A stretch of 64,000 nucleotides of DNA from Thalassotalea algicola. Lineage in GTDB: Bacteria > Pseudomonadota > Gammaproteobacteria > Enterobacterales > Alteromonadaceae. The DNA is taken from assembly GCF_012932965.1 (NCBI RefSeq), contig NZ_JABBXH010000002.1, forward strand, positions 62,001 through 126,000, given 5' to 3'. Each line of letters opens with the position of its first letter. Positions within the stretch are counted from its first letter, which is position 1. The notes beneath the pieces were generated by a model. That model searched no databases and was not told where the DNA came from. It saw nothing but the letters and a program-made list of their open reading frames with translations. A program made the position numbers and the translations under genes. Below, piece by piece: positions 52,419 to 63,999 of this stretch.

Positions 52419-53348
52419 ATGGAAATTATCTTAGCAAATCCACGAGGCTTTTGCGCTGGCGTAGACAGAGCAATTAGTATTGTTGATAGAGCGTTAGATT
52501 TATTCGATGCACCAATATATGTGCGTCATGAAGTAGTCCACAACAAGTTTGTTGTTAATGGCTTGAAAGATCGCGGAGCAGTTTTTGTTGATGAGCTGCA
52601 TGAGGTGCCAGATGACGCTACGGTAATCTTTAGCGCGCATGGGGTGTCTAAAGCGGTTAGAGAAGAAGCTAAAAGTCGCGGTTTAAAGGTATTTGATGCC
52701 ACTTGCCCTTTGGTTACTAAAGTACATATGGAAGTATCTCGTGCTAGCCGCAAGGGAGTGGAGTGTGTCTTAATTGGTCATGCCGGTCACCCTGAAGTTG
52801 AAGGAACTATGGGCCAGTATGATAGTACTGAAGGCGGTATTTATTTAGTGGAATCGCCAGATGATGTTACATCTCTAAATGTGAAAAATTCTGATGAACT
52901 TTATTACTGTAGCCAAACGACGTTATCGGTCGATGATACTAGCGATGTAATCGACGCATTGAGACAAAAATTCCCTGCCATAGAGGGACCGCGTAAAGAT
53001 GATATTTGCTACGCGACACAAAATCGTCAAGATGCGGTTAGGGCGATCGCTTCACAAGTAGACTTAATGTTAGTCGTCGGTGCAAAGAACAGCTCTAATT
53101 CCAATCGTTTGCGTGAACTTGCTGATAAAATAGGTACTACTTCATACTTAATCGATACCGCTGAAAATATTGATGAGTCTTGGTTAGCAAGTGTTGAATC
53201 TGTCGGTGTTACCGCAGGCGCATCAGCTCCTGAAGTGCTGGTAAAACAAGTGATAGACAAACTTAAATCCCTTGGTGGACATGAGGTTAGCGAACATCCA
53301 GGGCGAGAAGAGAATATTGTATTTGCCGTTCCCGCAGAATTGCGTTAG
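52419..53348 (+). CDS. ispH: 4-hydroxy-3-methylbut-2-enyl diphosphate reductase
   Basis: The last enzyme of the MEP isoprenoid pathway. This 309-residue 4Fe-4S protein has cluster cysteines in [13 protein letters not shown] (C12), [11 protein letters not shown] and [13 protein letters not shown]. The substrate-binding motifs [27 protein letters not shown] and SSNSNRL are complete. It is the final gene of the lspA-fkpB-ispH group; no classical terminator follows before the pilus operon leader. Confidence 0.98.
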   Translation: MEIILANPRGFCAGVDRAISIVDRALDLFDAPIYVRHEVVHNKFVVNGLKDRGAVFVDELHEVPDDATVIFSAHGVSKAVREEAKSRGLKVFDATCPLVTKVHMEVSRASRKGVECVLIGHAGHPEVEGTMGQYDSTEGGIYLVESPDDVTSLNVKNSDELYYCSQTTLSVDDTSDVIDALRQKFPAIEGPRKDDICYATQNRQDAVRAIASQVDLMLVVGAKNSSNSNRLRELADKIGTTSYLIDTAENIDESWLASVESVGVTAGASAPEVLVKQVIDKLKSLGGHEVSEHPGREENIVFAVPAELR

Positions 53349-53430
53349 TCTTAAAGATGGACAAAAGTTAATCAGCGTTATTTTTATTCGATCGCAGTTT
53401 CGGATTTGCTAGTAACTTTAAAAGCAACCG

Positions 53431-53492
53431 TGGGTAGTAACTGTGTAGTGAGTATTTCACAAGCTACCCATTATATGGATATAGGTATGGGT
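53431..53492 (+). promoter_or_regulatory. Competing inverted repeats in the leader of the pilus operon
   Basis: TGGGTAG (53431-53437) can pair with CTACCCA (53464-53470). The same segment, ACCCAT (53466-53471), can instead pair with ATGGGT (53487-53492). The two hairpins exclude each other. The third segment lies directly before an ATG at 53495 that opens a 46-codon ORF. The arrangement is suggestive of RNA switching but unproven, and no T-run follows. Confidence 0.35.
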
Positions 53493-53494
53493 TA

Positions 53495-53635
53495 ATGCAG
53501 TTCACTATGGTGATATTTAACACATATGTTGGCCTTAAGGTATTTATTTTCTTAATAAATCGCCTCTTCCCTTTTCTGTGCCAAAAACTCTATACTTATC
53601 CTTTCGATTCATCTTGTTATGAGGTTTCTAGATGA
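53495..53635 (+). CDS. Possible 46-codon ORF upstream of pilV, ATGA overlap
   Basis: ATG 53495 reads MQFTMVIFNTYVGLKVFIFL and on to a TGA at 53633-53635 that shares ATGA with the pilV start. The peptide is hydrophobic and Phe-rich. The ribosome site is weak, pilV has its own GAGG, and the promoter of pilV may lie within this ORF, so chance is a real alternative. Confidence 0.25.
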   Translation: MQFTMVIFNTYVGLKVFIFLINRLFPFLCQKLYTYPFDSSCYEVSR

Positions 53636-54141
53636 GCTCAAAGCAGAAAGGCATGACATTTATCGAAGTGCTCGTTGCACTTTTTATAATCGTTACAGGA
53701 ATTCTTGGTGCGGTTGCGATGCAGGCGTCTGCCAAAAAAGCAAGTTTTGATGCAATGCAACGTTCTTTGGCATCGAGCTTAGCTCAGGATATTCTCGAGC
53801 GAATGCGCAATAATAATTTTGCAAGCTTAGCTGCCTATAGTGGTACGTACGGCGATGGAACCGCACCTGTGCAAGTTTGTGATGAAAATAACTTTTGCAA
53901 TGCAGCACAGCTTGCACTTCACGATGTGTATGAGTGGGAGCAAGCATTAATAGGCGGAAATGTAACTAACAATGCAAGCGGCCTAGTGGAAACAACGGGT
54001 TGCATTACTGTTGCAGGTAACCAAGTTGATGTTGTAATTAGTTGGGAAGGTAGGGAAAAAACTTCTGATGGAGCTAGTGAGAATTGTGGTGACGCGAGTG
54101 ACAAGCGTCGGCAAATCGTAGTTGAGGCATTCATTTATTAA
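53632..54141 (+). CDS. pilV: Type IV pilus minor pilin PilV
   Basis: A 169-residue prepilin with leader MSSKQKG and cleavage before Met8 (GMTFIEVLVALFIIVTGILGAVAMQ), the typical PilV start. The middle segment SSLAQDILERMRNNN is also common to PilV proteins. It primes pilus assembly together with PilW, PilX and PilE at the inner membrane. GAGG lies 7 nt before the ATG. It opens the operon; pilW follows after 1 nt. Confidence 0.92.
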   Translation: MSSKQKGMTFIEVLVALFIIVTGILGAVAMQASAKKASFDAMQRSLASSLAQDILERMRNNNFASLAAYSGTYGDGTAPVQVCDENNFCNAAQLALHDVYEWEQALIGGNVTNNASGLVETTGCITVAGNQVDVVISWEGREKTSDGASENCGDASDKRRQIVVEAFIY

Positions 54142-54142
54142 T

Positions 54143-55123
54143 ATGCTTAGCAAGAAACATTCAGGTTTTACCCTGATAGAAATTTTTATTTCATTGGCAA
54201 TAGGCTTAGTGCTGTTTGCGGGTGTTATGAGTATTTTCGTTGGACTTAGAACGACAACAGCAGAGACATCAAGTTATGGCGCGGTTCAGGAAAATGGCCG
54301 TTTTGCTATTAGTATGTTATCAAATGATTTAATGATGCAAAATTTCTGGGGTGACTACCCAGGCACATTGGATGCGACTAATTTAATGGCTGCTTCACCT
54401 GGAGCTCCCGTTGGTGAGTGCACTGGTGGTGGGTCAAATAATGGCTCATTCCCTAGTGCCGTCGGACATTTTCGCACTTTATGGGGAATGACTGCTACAC
54501 AAGCCAGCCATATGGGTTGTATTACCGATGCGAAAGTTAATTCAGATATTATTCAGTTAAAACGTGTAACTGCTTTTCCTCTACCTTCTGTCCCTCCTGC
54601 ACTTCCTGTAGCTCCAGCAGGTAACTATTATTTTACTAGTAATTTAACAACTGCAGCATTTTTTTTAGGCGGTGGCGCTACGCCAAATATTGAAAACAGC
54701 AATACGTGGCAGTATCGACATCATGTCTATTATGTTAGAGAAGAAAGTGTTGGAACTGAGACTGTTCCAGTGCTTATGCGAAGACAATTAACGACAACTA
54801 TGACTGGTGCGCCTGTTATTGATGGTATTGAAGTTATTCGATTTATGTATGGCGTTGATAGTGATGATGATGGCGTAGTTAATGCGTTTATTTCAGCGGA
54901 CAATGTATCCGATTTGTTTTGGAATAATGGTAATAGTACTAATATATTAGCGGTAAAAATTTATGTACTAGCCAGAGATGTCCACCCTGATAGGAAGTAT
55001 GAAAATAAAAATACTTATCAATTAGGAGATCTTGCTTTGACGTTTAACGATAATTATCGTCGCTTACTTTTTAGTTCAACAGTTACCTTATTTAATGCGA
55101 GAGTTGATGAATGGCCACCTTAA
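54143..55123 (+). CDS. pilW: Type IV pilus minor pilin PilW
   Basis: A 326-residue prepilin: leader MLSKKHSG, then FTLIEIFISLAIGLVLFAGVMSIF, and the PilW-type long globular domain with QENGRFAISMLSNDLMMQNFWGDY. The start at ATG 54143 gives the conventional short leader; the frame extends 21 nt further up to a TTG inside pilV, which is unlikely. Its end overlaps the pilX start by 13 nt. Confidence 0.9.
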   Translation: MLSKKHSGFTLIEIFISLAIGLVLFAGVMSIFVGLRTTTAETSSYGAVQENGRFAISMLSNDLMMQNFWGDYPGTLDATNLMAASPGAPVGECTGGGSNNGSFPSAVGHFRTLWGMTATQASHMGCITDAKVNSDIIQLKRVTAFPLPSVPPALPVAPAGNYYFTSNLTTAAFFLGGGATPNIENSNTWQYRHHVYYVREESVGTETVPVLMRRQLTTTMTGAPVIDGIEVIRFMYGVDSDDDGVVNAFISADNVSDLFWNNGNSTNILAVKIYVLARDVHPDRKYENKNTYQLGDLALTFNDNYRRLLFSSTVTLFNARVDEWPP

Positions 55124-55626
55124 ATAGAATATATTCGCCACGCTATAATCAGCAAGGCGTAGTTTTAGTTGTTTCGTTAGTTTTCCTTGTTGCATTGACT
55201 GGAGTGGCTGGGGCTTTGATGCAAAATAGCACTACCGATATGAAAATGTCTGGTGCAAGTCAAGATAAATTGATTGCCACACAAGAAGCTATTAGCGCTG
55301 TTGACGAGATTATTGAAGGGCAAGTTACTGCCGATTCGGGTGACAATAATTTTGCACAACCGATAGTAAAATATTCAGAAGGTGGCAACGAAGGTATCAA
55401 TGTTATCGCTGACGTAACAAATAAAGATGATATTAATGAAGCAAATGTAGATATTGCCAATAATCCATATGGCCTTGAACCTGATTGTCCTCATTCAAGG
55501 TCGGCGTCATCAGTTCAAATATTTACCTGTAACGTATTAAGATTAAGGGTAAATAAAAGTTACGGTCGTAAAGGGAATAGCGATATCGATATTAATACCG
55601 GTATTGCTCAGCAATTATTAAAGTAG
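55111..55626 (+). CDS. pilX: Type IV pilus minor pilin-like protein PilX
   Basis: A 171-residue protein starting MATLNRIYSPRYNQQGVVLVVSLVFLVALTG, the PilX pattern, in which the processing glycine is followed by VVLVVSL instead of FTLIE. The segment GALMQNSTTDMKMSGASQDK is a PilX hallmark. Overlap with pilW and the 35-nt gap to pilY1 give the conserved pilVWXY1E order. Confidence 0.88.
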   Translation: MATLNRIYSPRYNQQGVVLVVSLVFLVALTGVAGALMQNSTTDMKMSGASQDKLIATQEAISAVDEIIEGQVTADSGDNNFAQPIVKYSEGGNEGINVIADVTNKDDINEANVDIANNPYGLEPDCPHSRSASSVQIFTCNVLRLRVNKSYGRKGNSDIDINTGIAQQLLK

Positions 55627-55661
55627 ACTTGCCTAGCTGTCGAGTTGTTTAGGGGAAGATT

Positions 55662-58600
55662 ATGAGAAAATTGATTTTAACCAGTTTGTTGACGTTTATG
55701 ACAACATACGCAGTCAGTGATGATACTGAATTGTATATAAGTGAGTCGATTACAACAGCCGCAGGCTCTAAAAAAGTTCTAATTATTTTTGATAATTCCG
55801 GCAGTATGGGAACGCTTCATGACGTTAAGGAAGGTTACGATTCTAGTACTACTTATGATCCCGTTAAAGGGCTGACATCTTTTTCAGATAAGTTTATTTA
55901 TTTTACTAAAGGTGGCGTAGATGCAGCTAGTGTTCCTGTACCAGATAGCCCTAGTGAAGCGCGTCGATTTTTAGATGATATCAATAATTGTGCTACGGCA
56001 AGGCATTTACTCGAAACTCAAGGTTTTTATACCGGACAAATTCGCGAATATACCCAAAAGGGTAATACAGGCACCTGGGCTGAAATTCCAGATAATAATG
56101 GCGCTAATGTTGAAATTGTAGACTGTCAAGATGACGTAAAGCTTATACCAGAAACCTTTACTGATAATGATGGAAATCCGATAGTGCCGGCAATAGACTC
56201 GTCGATAAATAAAGGACTTGATCCCAATACGGGGACAACTTTTGATAGCCAAGGTACCAAACATCAAGGTTATCCTGTAGACGGTAGTAGTGACAAGAAG
56301 GATCCTACTTACTTTGGTACAAAAGCTGAATCTGAAGCTAGTGTTGATTGGTCAGGCGCATTAGTGACCTTATATACCGACAATTATTTACGTTGGTATC
56401 ATAATGATGATATTCCCAATAAAAGTGAAACTCGTTTAGAAACTGCTCAGCAGAGTATCACTAGTGTAATTAATGGTACCCCGAACGTTGATTTTGGTAT
56501 TGAGATCTTTAATTATAATAAAGGTGATGGTGCAAATGACTCTAATGGTGGTCGAATTGTCGCAGCCATCAATGAGATGGATCTCGACAATAAAGCTACT
56601 TTGCTCGATATTGTCAATAACAAGTTAACGACTTCTACATGGACACCTCTTTGCGAATCACTTTTTGAAGCCTCTCGTTATTTTGCTGGTGATTCGGTTG
56701 ACTTTGGTGATGATGATAAAAACCAAGGGGGGAGTTATAAAGCAAACGAACCTCCAATGGACGCCGCCGCTGCAACGTCAAGTGTTTATAATACTCCGTT
56801 CGGTGGTTGTTCAGATTTAGTTCACGTTATTTTAATTACTGACGGTGAGCCTACTAATGATCATGGTGCTGATACGAAAATTAAAGCATTAACAAGCATA
56901 GAGCACAAAGAAGTAGGTGGTGAACTTCAATATGATGGTGATGGTAATCCGATTATGGAGACTCATACCTTTAGTGGTTCAGCGTACAATGACGATGGAA
57001 GCGGCAGTTATATGCCAGCGCTAGCTGAGTGGATGAATACTCGTGATGTTAACCCTAATATTGATGGCATACAGAGAGTCTCGATTTCAACTGTTGGTTT
57101 TAGTACAGGCGCAGCAGCAGCAGCAGGGCTATTAGAAGAAACGGCTGAATTAGGTGGCGGATCATTCTATTTTGCTGAATCAGGATTAGACCTTACTAAC
57201 GCTTTGTTAGAAGACTTAAGAAAATTACCTATTACCAACCAAACGTTAACCTCAGCCTCCGTTGCAGCTAATAACTTTGACCGTACGCAAACACTAAATT
57301 CTGTTTACTATGCGATGTTCACTCCTCAATCAGGGCCGCGTTGGCAGGGAAACCTTAAAAAATACAAAGTAGCTAATGAGAAACAATATGGAAGTAATGG
57401 TAAAGCTGCGATAGATGAAGATTCAGGACACTTTTCCAAAACAGTAAAAAGCTATTGGTCTTCAACTGTAGACGGTAACAAGGTTGCAGAAGGTGGTGTA
57501 GCTGAAATGCTTGAAGCTAAAAGTAATCGAACTCTTTATTCTGATACTGGTGCTTCAAGTAGTTTTGAGACATTTAATCAAACCAATATTGAAAGTTTCT
57601 ATGGGGGAAAAACAGAGGCTGCCACTGCATTAGGTGTTAACGAAGATGATTTAGCCGACTACATCAATTGGGCAATTGGTACAGACGTTGATGATGAAGA
57701 TAATGATGATTCAGTAACCGATAAGCGCGGTGATATATTTGCCGACCCTCTACATTCTAAACCGCTAGTCGTGAACTATGGTGGTTCAGATGAAAATAAT
57801 CAGGATGTTCGAATAGTGATAGGAACAAATGGCGGTGCGCTTCATATGTTCCAAGATAAAGGCAATACAGTAGACGAAAACTGGGCATTTATGCCGAATG
57901 AGTTTTTTGAATTAATTGCACCGCTAAGAAATAATGCTAGTGGTGGTAGCAAACTATACGGCATAGATGGTCAAATAACTGCATTCTTAGATGACAAGGC
58001 GGGAGATGGCACTATAGGTTCTGGCGATCGTGCATGGATATTCTTTGGTTTGCGAAGAGGCGGAACATCATATTATGCCATTGATATTTCTTCACCTTCT
58101 TCTCCTAAACTAATGTGGAAAATTGACTCTAGTACTTCAGGTTTTGGCGAGCTTGGTCAATCTTGGTCTAAGCCAAAAGTTATTTATAGCGAATTAAATT
58201 TATCCGGTGGCAGCGCTAAACCGACGCTATTATTTGGTGGTGGTTACGATACCAATAAAGACTCTAAAAGTGTCGGTACAGACGATTCACTTGGTCGAGC
58301 TGTTTATATGGTTGATGCTGAAACAGGAACGCTGGTTTGGAGCTTAGCACCATCTAGTGCCACAACAACGTTTACTGGCACCGATAGTATACCTTCATCA
58401 ATAGGTTCTCTTGATAGCAATGCTGACGGCTTAACAGACCGTTTGTATTTTGGTGATACGGGTGGTGATGTTTGGCGTGTTGATATGCCATCTGAAAAAA
58501 CAGATGATATTTCAGTTTTTAAATTAGCTGAACTTGGTGGCACAACAAATGCTGATGATAGAAGATTTTTCTATGAGCCATCTATTGTTAGAACTTTTAT

Positions 58601-59339
58601 TTCTGAAACCATTGAAACGACCTATAAAGATGAGTTTGGAAACGATAAAAAGCAATATGAGCAGCAAGAACAACCATATGACGCATTATTGATTAGCTCG
58701 GGTGATAGAACCAACCCGTTAGGCACAGACACTAATGATAAGTTGTTTATGATCAAGGATGAAAATATAACAACGGATACATTTTCTGATAGTGAAGAGC
58801 CATTTAAACCGACAGCAATAACATTATCAGGCTTATATGACTATACCGATGACCCTTTTGGTGGTTATACACCGCCATTGTCAGCATCGGAGCAGGCTGA
58901 ATTAGATGCGCTTTCTCTTGCCGTAAGCAAGAAATCTGGTTGGTATATCGATTTAACTCAGTCTGGCGAAAAAGGAACTGCTTCAGCACTAGCAATTAAT
59001 GGTGTAGCTTATTTCACATCGTTTACTCCGCCAGACTTGTCTAATGTTGATAATGTATGTGTTGTACCAAGTGGTAGTGGTTGGCTTTATGCTGTGGATT
59101 TAGCGCTAGGTACTAAAATCTATAATTGGGCCGCAGAAGATGCTGATAATCGCAGCGACAGAATTGCTTATATTAGTGAGCAATTCTTAGGTGCACCAAC
59201 ATTGATTGTAACCGATGATGGTGATGCAGATACTGATGATGATGCTAAAGGCAATATAATTGTTGGCCGAAAAATTATGCCAGTAGGCTTTAGCTTAAAA
59301 ACTATGCGCACCTATATGTATACCACTGAGGATCAGTAA
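55662..59339 (+). CDS. pilY1: Type IV pilus tip-associated adhesin/assembly factor PilY1
   Basis: A 1225-residue exported protein with a signal peptide ([15 protein letters not shown]) and an N-terminal von Willebrand A-like region with MIDAS DNSGS at 44-48 and [12 protein letters not shown]. The C-terminal PilY1 beta-propeller contains [22 protein letters not shown] and the Ca-binding loop D918-x-N920-x-D922-x-x-x-D926 followed by [13 protein letters not shown]. An RGD tripeptide lies at 689-691. By family knowledge it controls pilus extension and retraction, surface sensing and adhesion. The pilE ATG overlaps its stop. GGGGAAG precedes the start. Confidence 0.95.
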   Translation: MRKLILTSLLTFMTTYAVSDDTELYISESITTAAGSKKVLIIFDNSGSMGTLHDVKEGYDSSTTYDPVKGLTSFSDKFIYFTKGGVDAASVPVPDSPSEARRFLDDINNCATARHLLETQGFYTGQIREYTQKGNTGTWAEIPDNNGANVEIVDCQDDVKLIPETFTDNDGNPIVPAIDSSINKGLDPNTGTTFDSQGTKHQGYPVDGSSDKKDPTYFGTKAESEASVDWSGALVTLYTDNYLRWYHNDDIPNKSETRLETAQQSITSVINGTPNVDFGIEIFNYNKGDGANDSNGGRIVAAINEMDLDNKATLLDIVNNKLTTSTWTPLCESLFEASRYFAGDSVDFGDDDKNQGGSYKANEPPMDAAAATSSVYNTPFGGCSDLVHVILITDGEPTNDHGADTKIKALTSIEHKEVGGELQYDGDGNPIMETHTFSGSAYNDDGSGSYMPALAEWMNTRDVNPNIDGIQRVSISTVGFSTGAAAAAGLLEETAELGGGSFYFAESGLDLTNALLEDLRKLPITNQTLTSASVAANNFDRTQTLNSVYYAMFTPQSGPRWQGNLKKYKVANEKQYGSNGKAAIDEDSGHFSKTVKSYWSSTVDGNKVAEGGVAEMLEAKSNRTLYSDTGASSSFETFNQTNIESFYGGKTEAATALGVNEDDLADYINWAIGTDVDDEDNDDSVTDKRGDIFADPLHSKPLVVNYGGSDENNQDVRIVIGTNGGALHMFQDKGNTVDENWAFMPNEFFELIAPLRNNASGGSKLYGIDGQITAFLDDKAGDGTIGSGDRAWIFFGLRRGGTSYYAIDISSPSSPKLMWKIDSSTSGFGELGQSWSKPKVIYSELNLSGGSAKPTLLFGGGYDTNKDSKSVGTDDSLGRAVYMVDAETGTLVWSLAPSSATTTFTGTDSIPSSIGSLDSNADGLTDRLYFGDTGGDVWRVDMPSEKTDDISVFKLAELGGTTNADDRRFFYEPSIVRTFISETIETTYKDEFGNDKKQYEQQEQPYDALLISSGDRTNPLGTDTNDKLFMIKDENITTDTFSDSEEPFKPTAITLSGLYDYTDDPFGGYTPPLSASEQAELDALSLAVSKKSGWYIDLTQSGEKGTASALAINGVAYFTSFTPPDLSNVDNVCVVPSGSGWLYAVDLALGTKIYNWAAEDADNRSDRIAYISEQFLGAPTLIVTDDGDADTDDDAKGNIIVGRKIMPVGFSLKTMRTYMYTTEDQ

Positions 59340-59758
59340 TGAAGGTTTCAAAAAAATTAACTAAGGGCTTTACGTTAATAGAGCTGTTGATTGCTGTTGC
59401 AATAGTCGGCATTTTAGCAGCGGTTGCTTATCCTGCTTATACCGATAGCGTTGCTCGTTCAAACCGTTCTGAAGGGCAGCGAGAATTACTGAGAATAGCA
59501 AATTTAGAAGAGCAATATTATTTGGATAATAGAACTTATACAACCGACATGACGGAGTTAGGGTTGGATAAAAGCCCATTCATTACGGAAAATAAGAACT
59601 ACTCTATTAGCGCTACAATTAGTGATGGTGGCAATGCATTTACTTTAACTGCTACGGCTCAAAATTCTCAAGCTGCTAATGATGCAAGTTGTAAAAAGCT
59701 ATTTGTGACCGATACTGGTGAGAAAACTGCAACTAGTACTGACTGCTGGGAGAATTAA
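59339..59758 (+). CDS. pilE: Type IV pilus minor pilin PilE
   Basis: A 139-residue prepilin: leader [10 protein letters not shown], cleavage before Phe11, [58 protein letters not shown], which is the PilE minor-pilin pattern. Two cysteines near the C-terminus (ASCKKLF, TDCWEN) form the D-loop. It overlaps pilY1 by 1 nt, and an unknown secreted gene follows after 1 nt. Confidence 0.92.
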   Translation: MKVSKKLTKGFTLIELLIAVAIVGILAAVAYPAYTDSVARSNRSEGQRELLRIANLEEQYYLDNRTYTTDMTELGLDKSPFITENKNYSISATISDGGNAFTLTATAQNSQAANDASCKKLFVTDTGEKTATSTDCWEN

Positions 59759-59759
59759 T

Positions 59760-60080
59760 ATGTTAAAGCAAACGTTGAATATTGTTGGAATTATACTAAC
59801 TATGACGAGTTTATCGTCATTTGCAGCAAAAAATATAGATAGTGACAAAGTATCGGTGAAATGCTTTGTCGACTTATATGGCGGTTCGCAAACAATTACT
59901 GGCGCCGTGGTAAAATCTAAACAAATAGGTAAATTAGCTAATAAACTGGTAAATAATAAAATATTTGTACCAGGGCATTCTAGAAAACAACAGATTTATA
60001 AAGTACATGAATGTGTTTTGTCGAGTGGTGAATTTAAAAGCGCATTAGCTAAAAAAGTTGACGAGGCTACACCTAAATAG
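59760..60080 (+). CDS. Small exported protein of unknown function, last gene of the pilus operon
   Basis: A 106-residue protein with a signal peptide (LNIVGIILTMTSLSSFAA) and a basic mature part with two cysteines (VKCFVDLYGGSQTI, VHECVLSSGEF) that could form a disulfide. The start at ATG 59760 is set by GGGAG and by its position 1 nt after the pilE stop. It is not a pilin: no GFTLIE-type helix is present. I do not recognise it. Its position suggests a periplasmic or pilus-associated accessory. Confidence 0.7.
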   Translation: MLKQTLNIVGIILTMTSLSSFAAKNIDSDKVSVKCFVDLYGGSQTITGAVVKSKQIGKLANKLVNNKIFVPGHSRKQQIYKVHECVLSSGEFKSALAKKVDEATPK

Positions 60081-60093
60081 TTTTCTTCTGTCT

Positions 60094-60132
60094 AAAAAAA
60101 AGGCCAATTGTTTAATGCAATTGGCCTTTTTT
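60094..60132. terminator. Bidirectional terminator after the pilus operon
   Basis: AAAAGGCCAATTG, loop TTTAATG, CAATTGGCCTTTT, with T-runs on both strands. It separates the plus-strand pil operon from the minus-strand pseudopilin gene. Confidence 0.92.
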
Positions 60133-60164
60133 ATTTAAACTAGGTCTACTAAATTAAAATGCTT

Positions 60165-60746
60165 TTATGAACAAGAAACTTCGTCACCTGCTCTTGTTTC
60201 ATCTTTACCATCATTATCCGTATCTGAAGTGGTCGCTACGCGTCCTGATGCAGTTATCACGAGCCCACGATTTAAGTCCGCCCCCTCTGAGGGGCAAAAG
60301 CCAATCAACCCTGATGTGGCACTTATCATTTGACCTGTTGCGCCATAAACTATATTTGTTGCGGCAAAGGTCAATTTGTCGCCATCTCTAACAGCATCTT
60401 TTACTGTTATTAATCGTTCGTTTACCGCGTCATATGCAGTATTTGCAGCGGTATTGGTAAAAACTGATATTTGACCTGTCCAATCATTCCCACAGGTATT
60501 ATCAGCCTTGAGAGGGCAGACAGTTACATTACTTTCAGTATTAATCGCAGCGTTTCGTGCTGTTAGTAATAATCTATTAACTTCAGATATTTGATTATCT
60601 ACCCTCATTTGGGTGTTGAAATCATTTAACGCAGGTACGCCAATAGTGATGACTATAGCAACAATAGCTATGCCCACCATTAGTTCGATTAAGGTAAATC
60701 CTTTATTCAAATAATATTGGAACCGGGAGGAAAGATGATTAGCCAT
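60165..60746 (-). CDS. GspH/FimT-type pseudopilin (copy A)
   Basis: A 193-residue prepilin with a longer leader (MANHLSSRFQYYLNKG), cleavage before Phe17, FTLIELMVGIAIVAIVITIGVPALNDF. A FimT/GspH globular domain follows (MRVDNQISEVNRLLLTARNAAI, VTVCPLKADNTCGNDW, LITASGRV). It ends with an Asp-rich loop DTDNDGKDETRAGDEVSC. By family knowledge FimT binds DNA or acts as minor pilin/initiation component. It lies opposite to the pil operon, 90 nt downstream of a second copy. Confidence 0.88.
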   Translation of the reverse strand: MANHLSSRFQYYLNKGFTLIELMVGIAIVAIVITIGVPALNDFNTQMRVDNQISEVNRLLLTARNAAINTESNVTVCPLKADNTCGNDWTGQISVFTNTAANTAYDAVNERLITVKDAVRDGDKLTFAATNIVYGATGQMISATSGLIGFCPSEGADLNRGLVITASGRVATTSDTDNDGKDETRAGDEVSCS

Positions 60747-60836
60747 ACTACTTACCTGTGCAAAAAATCCATTCGTCCTTTATTTATAACATTATCAATT
60801 ATTGGTAGCTAGCAGATATTGTGTTTTGTACGATTT

Positions 60837-61394
60837 TTATTCACAGTCAAGTGGCTTACCTGATCTATTTTCTTCTATTCCGTCTAAGTTGCTATCTGTC
60901 GATAAATAAAACCTACCGGAAATGGCGAGAATAATTCCACGAGCAAGCTCATATTTATTAGTTGGGCAATAACGAAATGTTCCATTACTTAAACCACTTA
61001 AGTTACCTGTCGGCGCATAAGTGACTTTATCTCTAAATTTTGCGTATAAGAGTTTATCACCATGTGAAATACCTTCTTTGGTAAGAATAAGCCGCTCACT
61101 AATACTATCGAATTGCTGATTATCGTTTAGATCGATGAAAATACTTAACTCGCTATTCCAATCCCCATTACAAATGGTGCCGCCCTCCAACGGGCAAAGA
61201 ATGGTATTGCTGCCGGAATTTATTGCGTTATTACGCGTAACTAGCAGTAAACGTTGTAGTTGATGAATTTCGTTGTCGACTCGCATTTTGATAATGAAGT
61301 CTTGATAACTTGGCAGGGCAAATATTAATAGAGCACTGACTATGCTCAGTGAAACCATCAGCTCTAGTAGTGTCAATCCTTGACTATTTCGCAT
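60837..61394 (-). CDS. GspH/FimT-type pseudopilin (copy B)
   Basis: A 185-residue prepilin with short leader MRNSQG, cleavage before Leu7 (LTLLELMVSLSIVSALLIFALPSYQDF). The domain order is the same as in copy A: MRVDNEIHQLQRLLLVTRNNAI, TILCPLEGGTICNGDW, SGRFYLSTDSNLDGIEENRSG. The two share all key blocks and clearly arose by duplication but have diverged well. AAGGA precedes the ATG. The P1 residue of the mature protein is Leu rather than Phe, which is unusual though tolerated. Confidence 0.85.
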   Translation of the reverse strand: MRNSQGLTLLELMVSLSIVSALLIFALPSYQDFIIKMRVDNEIHQLQRLLLVTRNNAINSGSNTILCPLEGGTICNGDWNSELSIFIDLNDNQQFDSISERLILTKEGISHGDKLLYAKFRDKVTYAPTGNLSGLSNGTFRYCPTNKYELARGIILAISGRFYLSTDSNLDGIEENRSGKPLDCE

Positions 61395-61480
61395 AATAAA
61401 TCCTTTATTAGCTACTAAACAAAATTCCTTTTGTCTTATATATAGTAGCTAATAAAATATTTTGCAAAATAGTAGTAAAA

Positions 61481-62314
61481 CTAATCGTAGATAGTAGGAA
61501 TAGTTAAACGCTTATGCTGTGTTCTAGTGTAAATATCGATGATAGAATTTTTAACATGGTCAGGCACTTCTTTACCTTCGAGAAAATCATCGAGCTGATC
61601 GTAACTTAAGCCAAGTGCATCTTCATCTTTCTTGCCGGGGTCCAAATCCTCTAAATCGGCAGTAGGCGCTTTTTCAACTAGAATAGCAGGTGCTCCTAAA
61701 TGTTTAGCTAACTGTCGAACTTGGCGCTTTGATAATCCAAATAAAGGTACAAGATCACATGCCCCATCGCCCCATTTTGTGAAAAAGCCGGTAATGTTTT
61801 CCGCTGAATGATCTGTGCCAATCACTAGGCCGCCTAATATTCCTGCAATATGGTACTGTGACACCATGCGAGCACGAGCTTTTACATTACCTTTAGAAAA
61901 ATCGATACGATGTTCATCTGCATGTAGTAATTTAGCATTATCAAGTGCAGTTAATGTCTCTTGATGGACACCATCAACACCTGGTTTTACATTGGTAGTG
62001 ACAATATGGCTTGGTTTGATAAAAGATAGCGCTTGTTGTGCGTCTTCTTCATCTGCTTGGATACCATAGGGCAATCTTACCGCGATAAATTGATACTCAT
62101 TGGTATTGTGCTCGCTATTTAATTCGTTAACAGCAAGTTGAGCCAAACGACCACAAGTTGATGAATCTACACCGCCGCTAATGCCAAGTACTAAGTGCTT
62201 TAATGAAGAACCTTTTAGTTGTTTTTTTATGAATTCGACACGCCTTTTAACTTCAAATTCTACATCTATTTCCGGCAATACTTTCATCTCATCAATGATT
62301 GCTTGCTGATCCAT
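61481..62314 (-). CDS. nadE: NH3-dependent NAD+ synthetase
   Basis: A 277-residue enzyme (E. coli 275) making NAD from deamido-NAD, ATP and ammonia. The ATP-pyrophosphatase loop is [14 protein letters not shown] at about 42-55, followed by [60 protein letters not shown] and [19 protein letters not shown]. No glutaminase domain is present. AGGAAAA precedes the ATG. It is divergent from glnB. Confidence 0.97.
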   Translation of the reverse strand: MDQQAIIDEMKVLPEIDVEFEVKRRVEFIKKQLKGSSLKHLVLGISGGVDSSTCGRLAQLAVNELNSEHNTNEYQFIAVRLPYGIQADEEDAQQALSFIKPSHIVTTNVKPGVDGVHQETLTALDNAKLLHADEHRIDFSKGNVKARARMVSQYHIAGILGGLVIGTDHSAENITGFFTKWGDGACDLVPLFGLSKRQVRQLAKHLGAPAILVEKAPTADLEDLDPGKKDEDALGLSYDQLDDFLEGKEVPDHVKNSIIDIYTRTQHKRLTIPTIYD

Positions 62315-62490
62315 TTGTTTTCCTATTTTACTCTGGCATTAAATTGTTCGTAGTGTACCAAAAAGGACTAGGGAAAGGGGAGACGATTTATAAATGAAAA
62401 AAATTCACATATAGCTGATATAAAGCATTTAGCTTTATGTATTTTCCTTTTAGAATGAATGGGTAATTGATTTAAAGTATAAGCATATAG

Positions 62491-63747
<1,257 letters not shown>

Positions 63748-63751
<4 letters not shown>

Positions 63752-63999
63752 AGCTGTGTTGGCTTTTTCCCATACACAATCCAAACCGACTTCAATAAAG
63801 CAAACAATAGAATACCTACTATGTCGGCGACAAAATCTTTTACTTCGCCATTTCTAAAGCCTAAGTAGTACTGACCAACTTCACTAAGCCCTGCATATAT
63901 TATTAAAGCGAATACTAGCGGTGTCATGGATAATTTAACAAAACTGCTAAGTATCCAGGTGAGAATAAAAAAGCCAATGCAATGGCCAATAGTATCAAC
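63748..63999 (-). CDS. VanZ-like family membrane protein (partial, N-terminus beyond window)
   Basis: The last 83 codons of a minus-strand gene reach from the window edge to TGA at 63750-63748. They read VDTIGHCIGFFILTWIL, then ALIIYAGLSEVGQYYLGFRNGEVKDFVADIVGILL, the typical VanZ-like pattern with Glu in the second helix pair and Asp in DFVADIVG. It has at least three membrane segments. The function of short VanZ-like proteins is unknown, and no link to teicoplanin resistance is implied. Its stop overlaps the PanE-like start (ATGA), so the two are cotranscribed. Confidence 0.8.
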
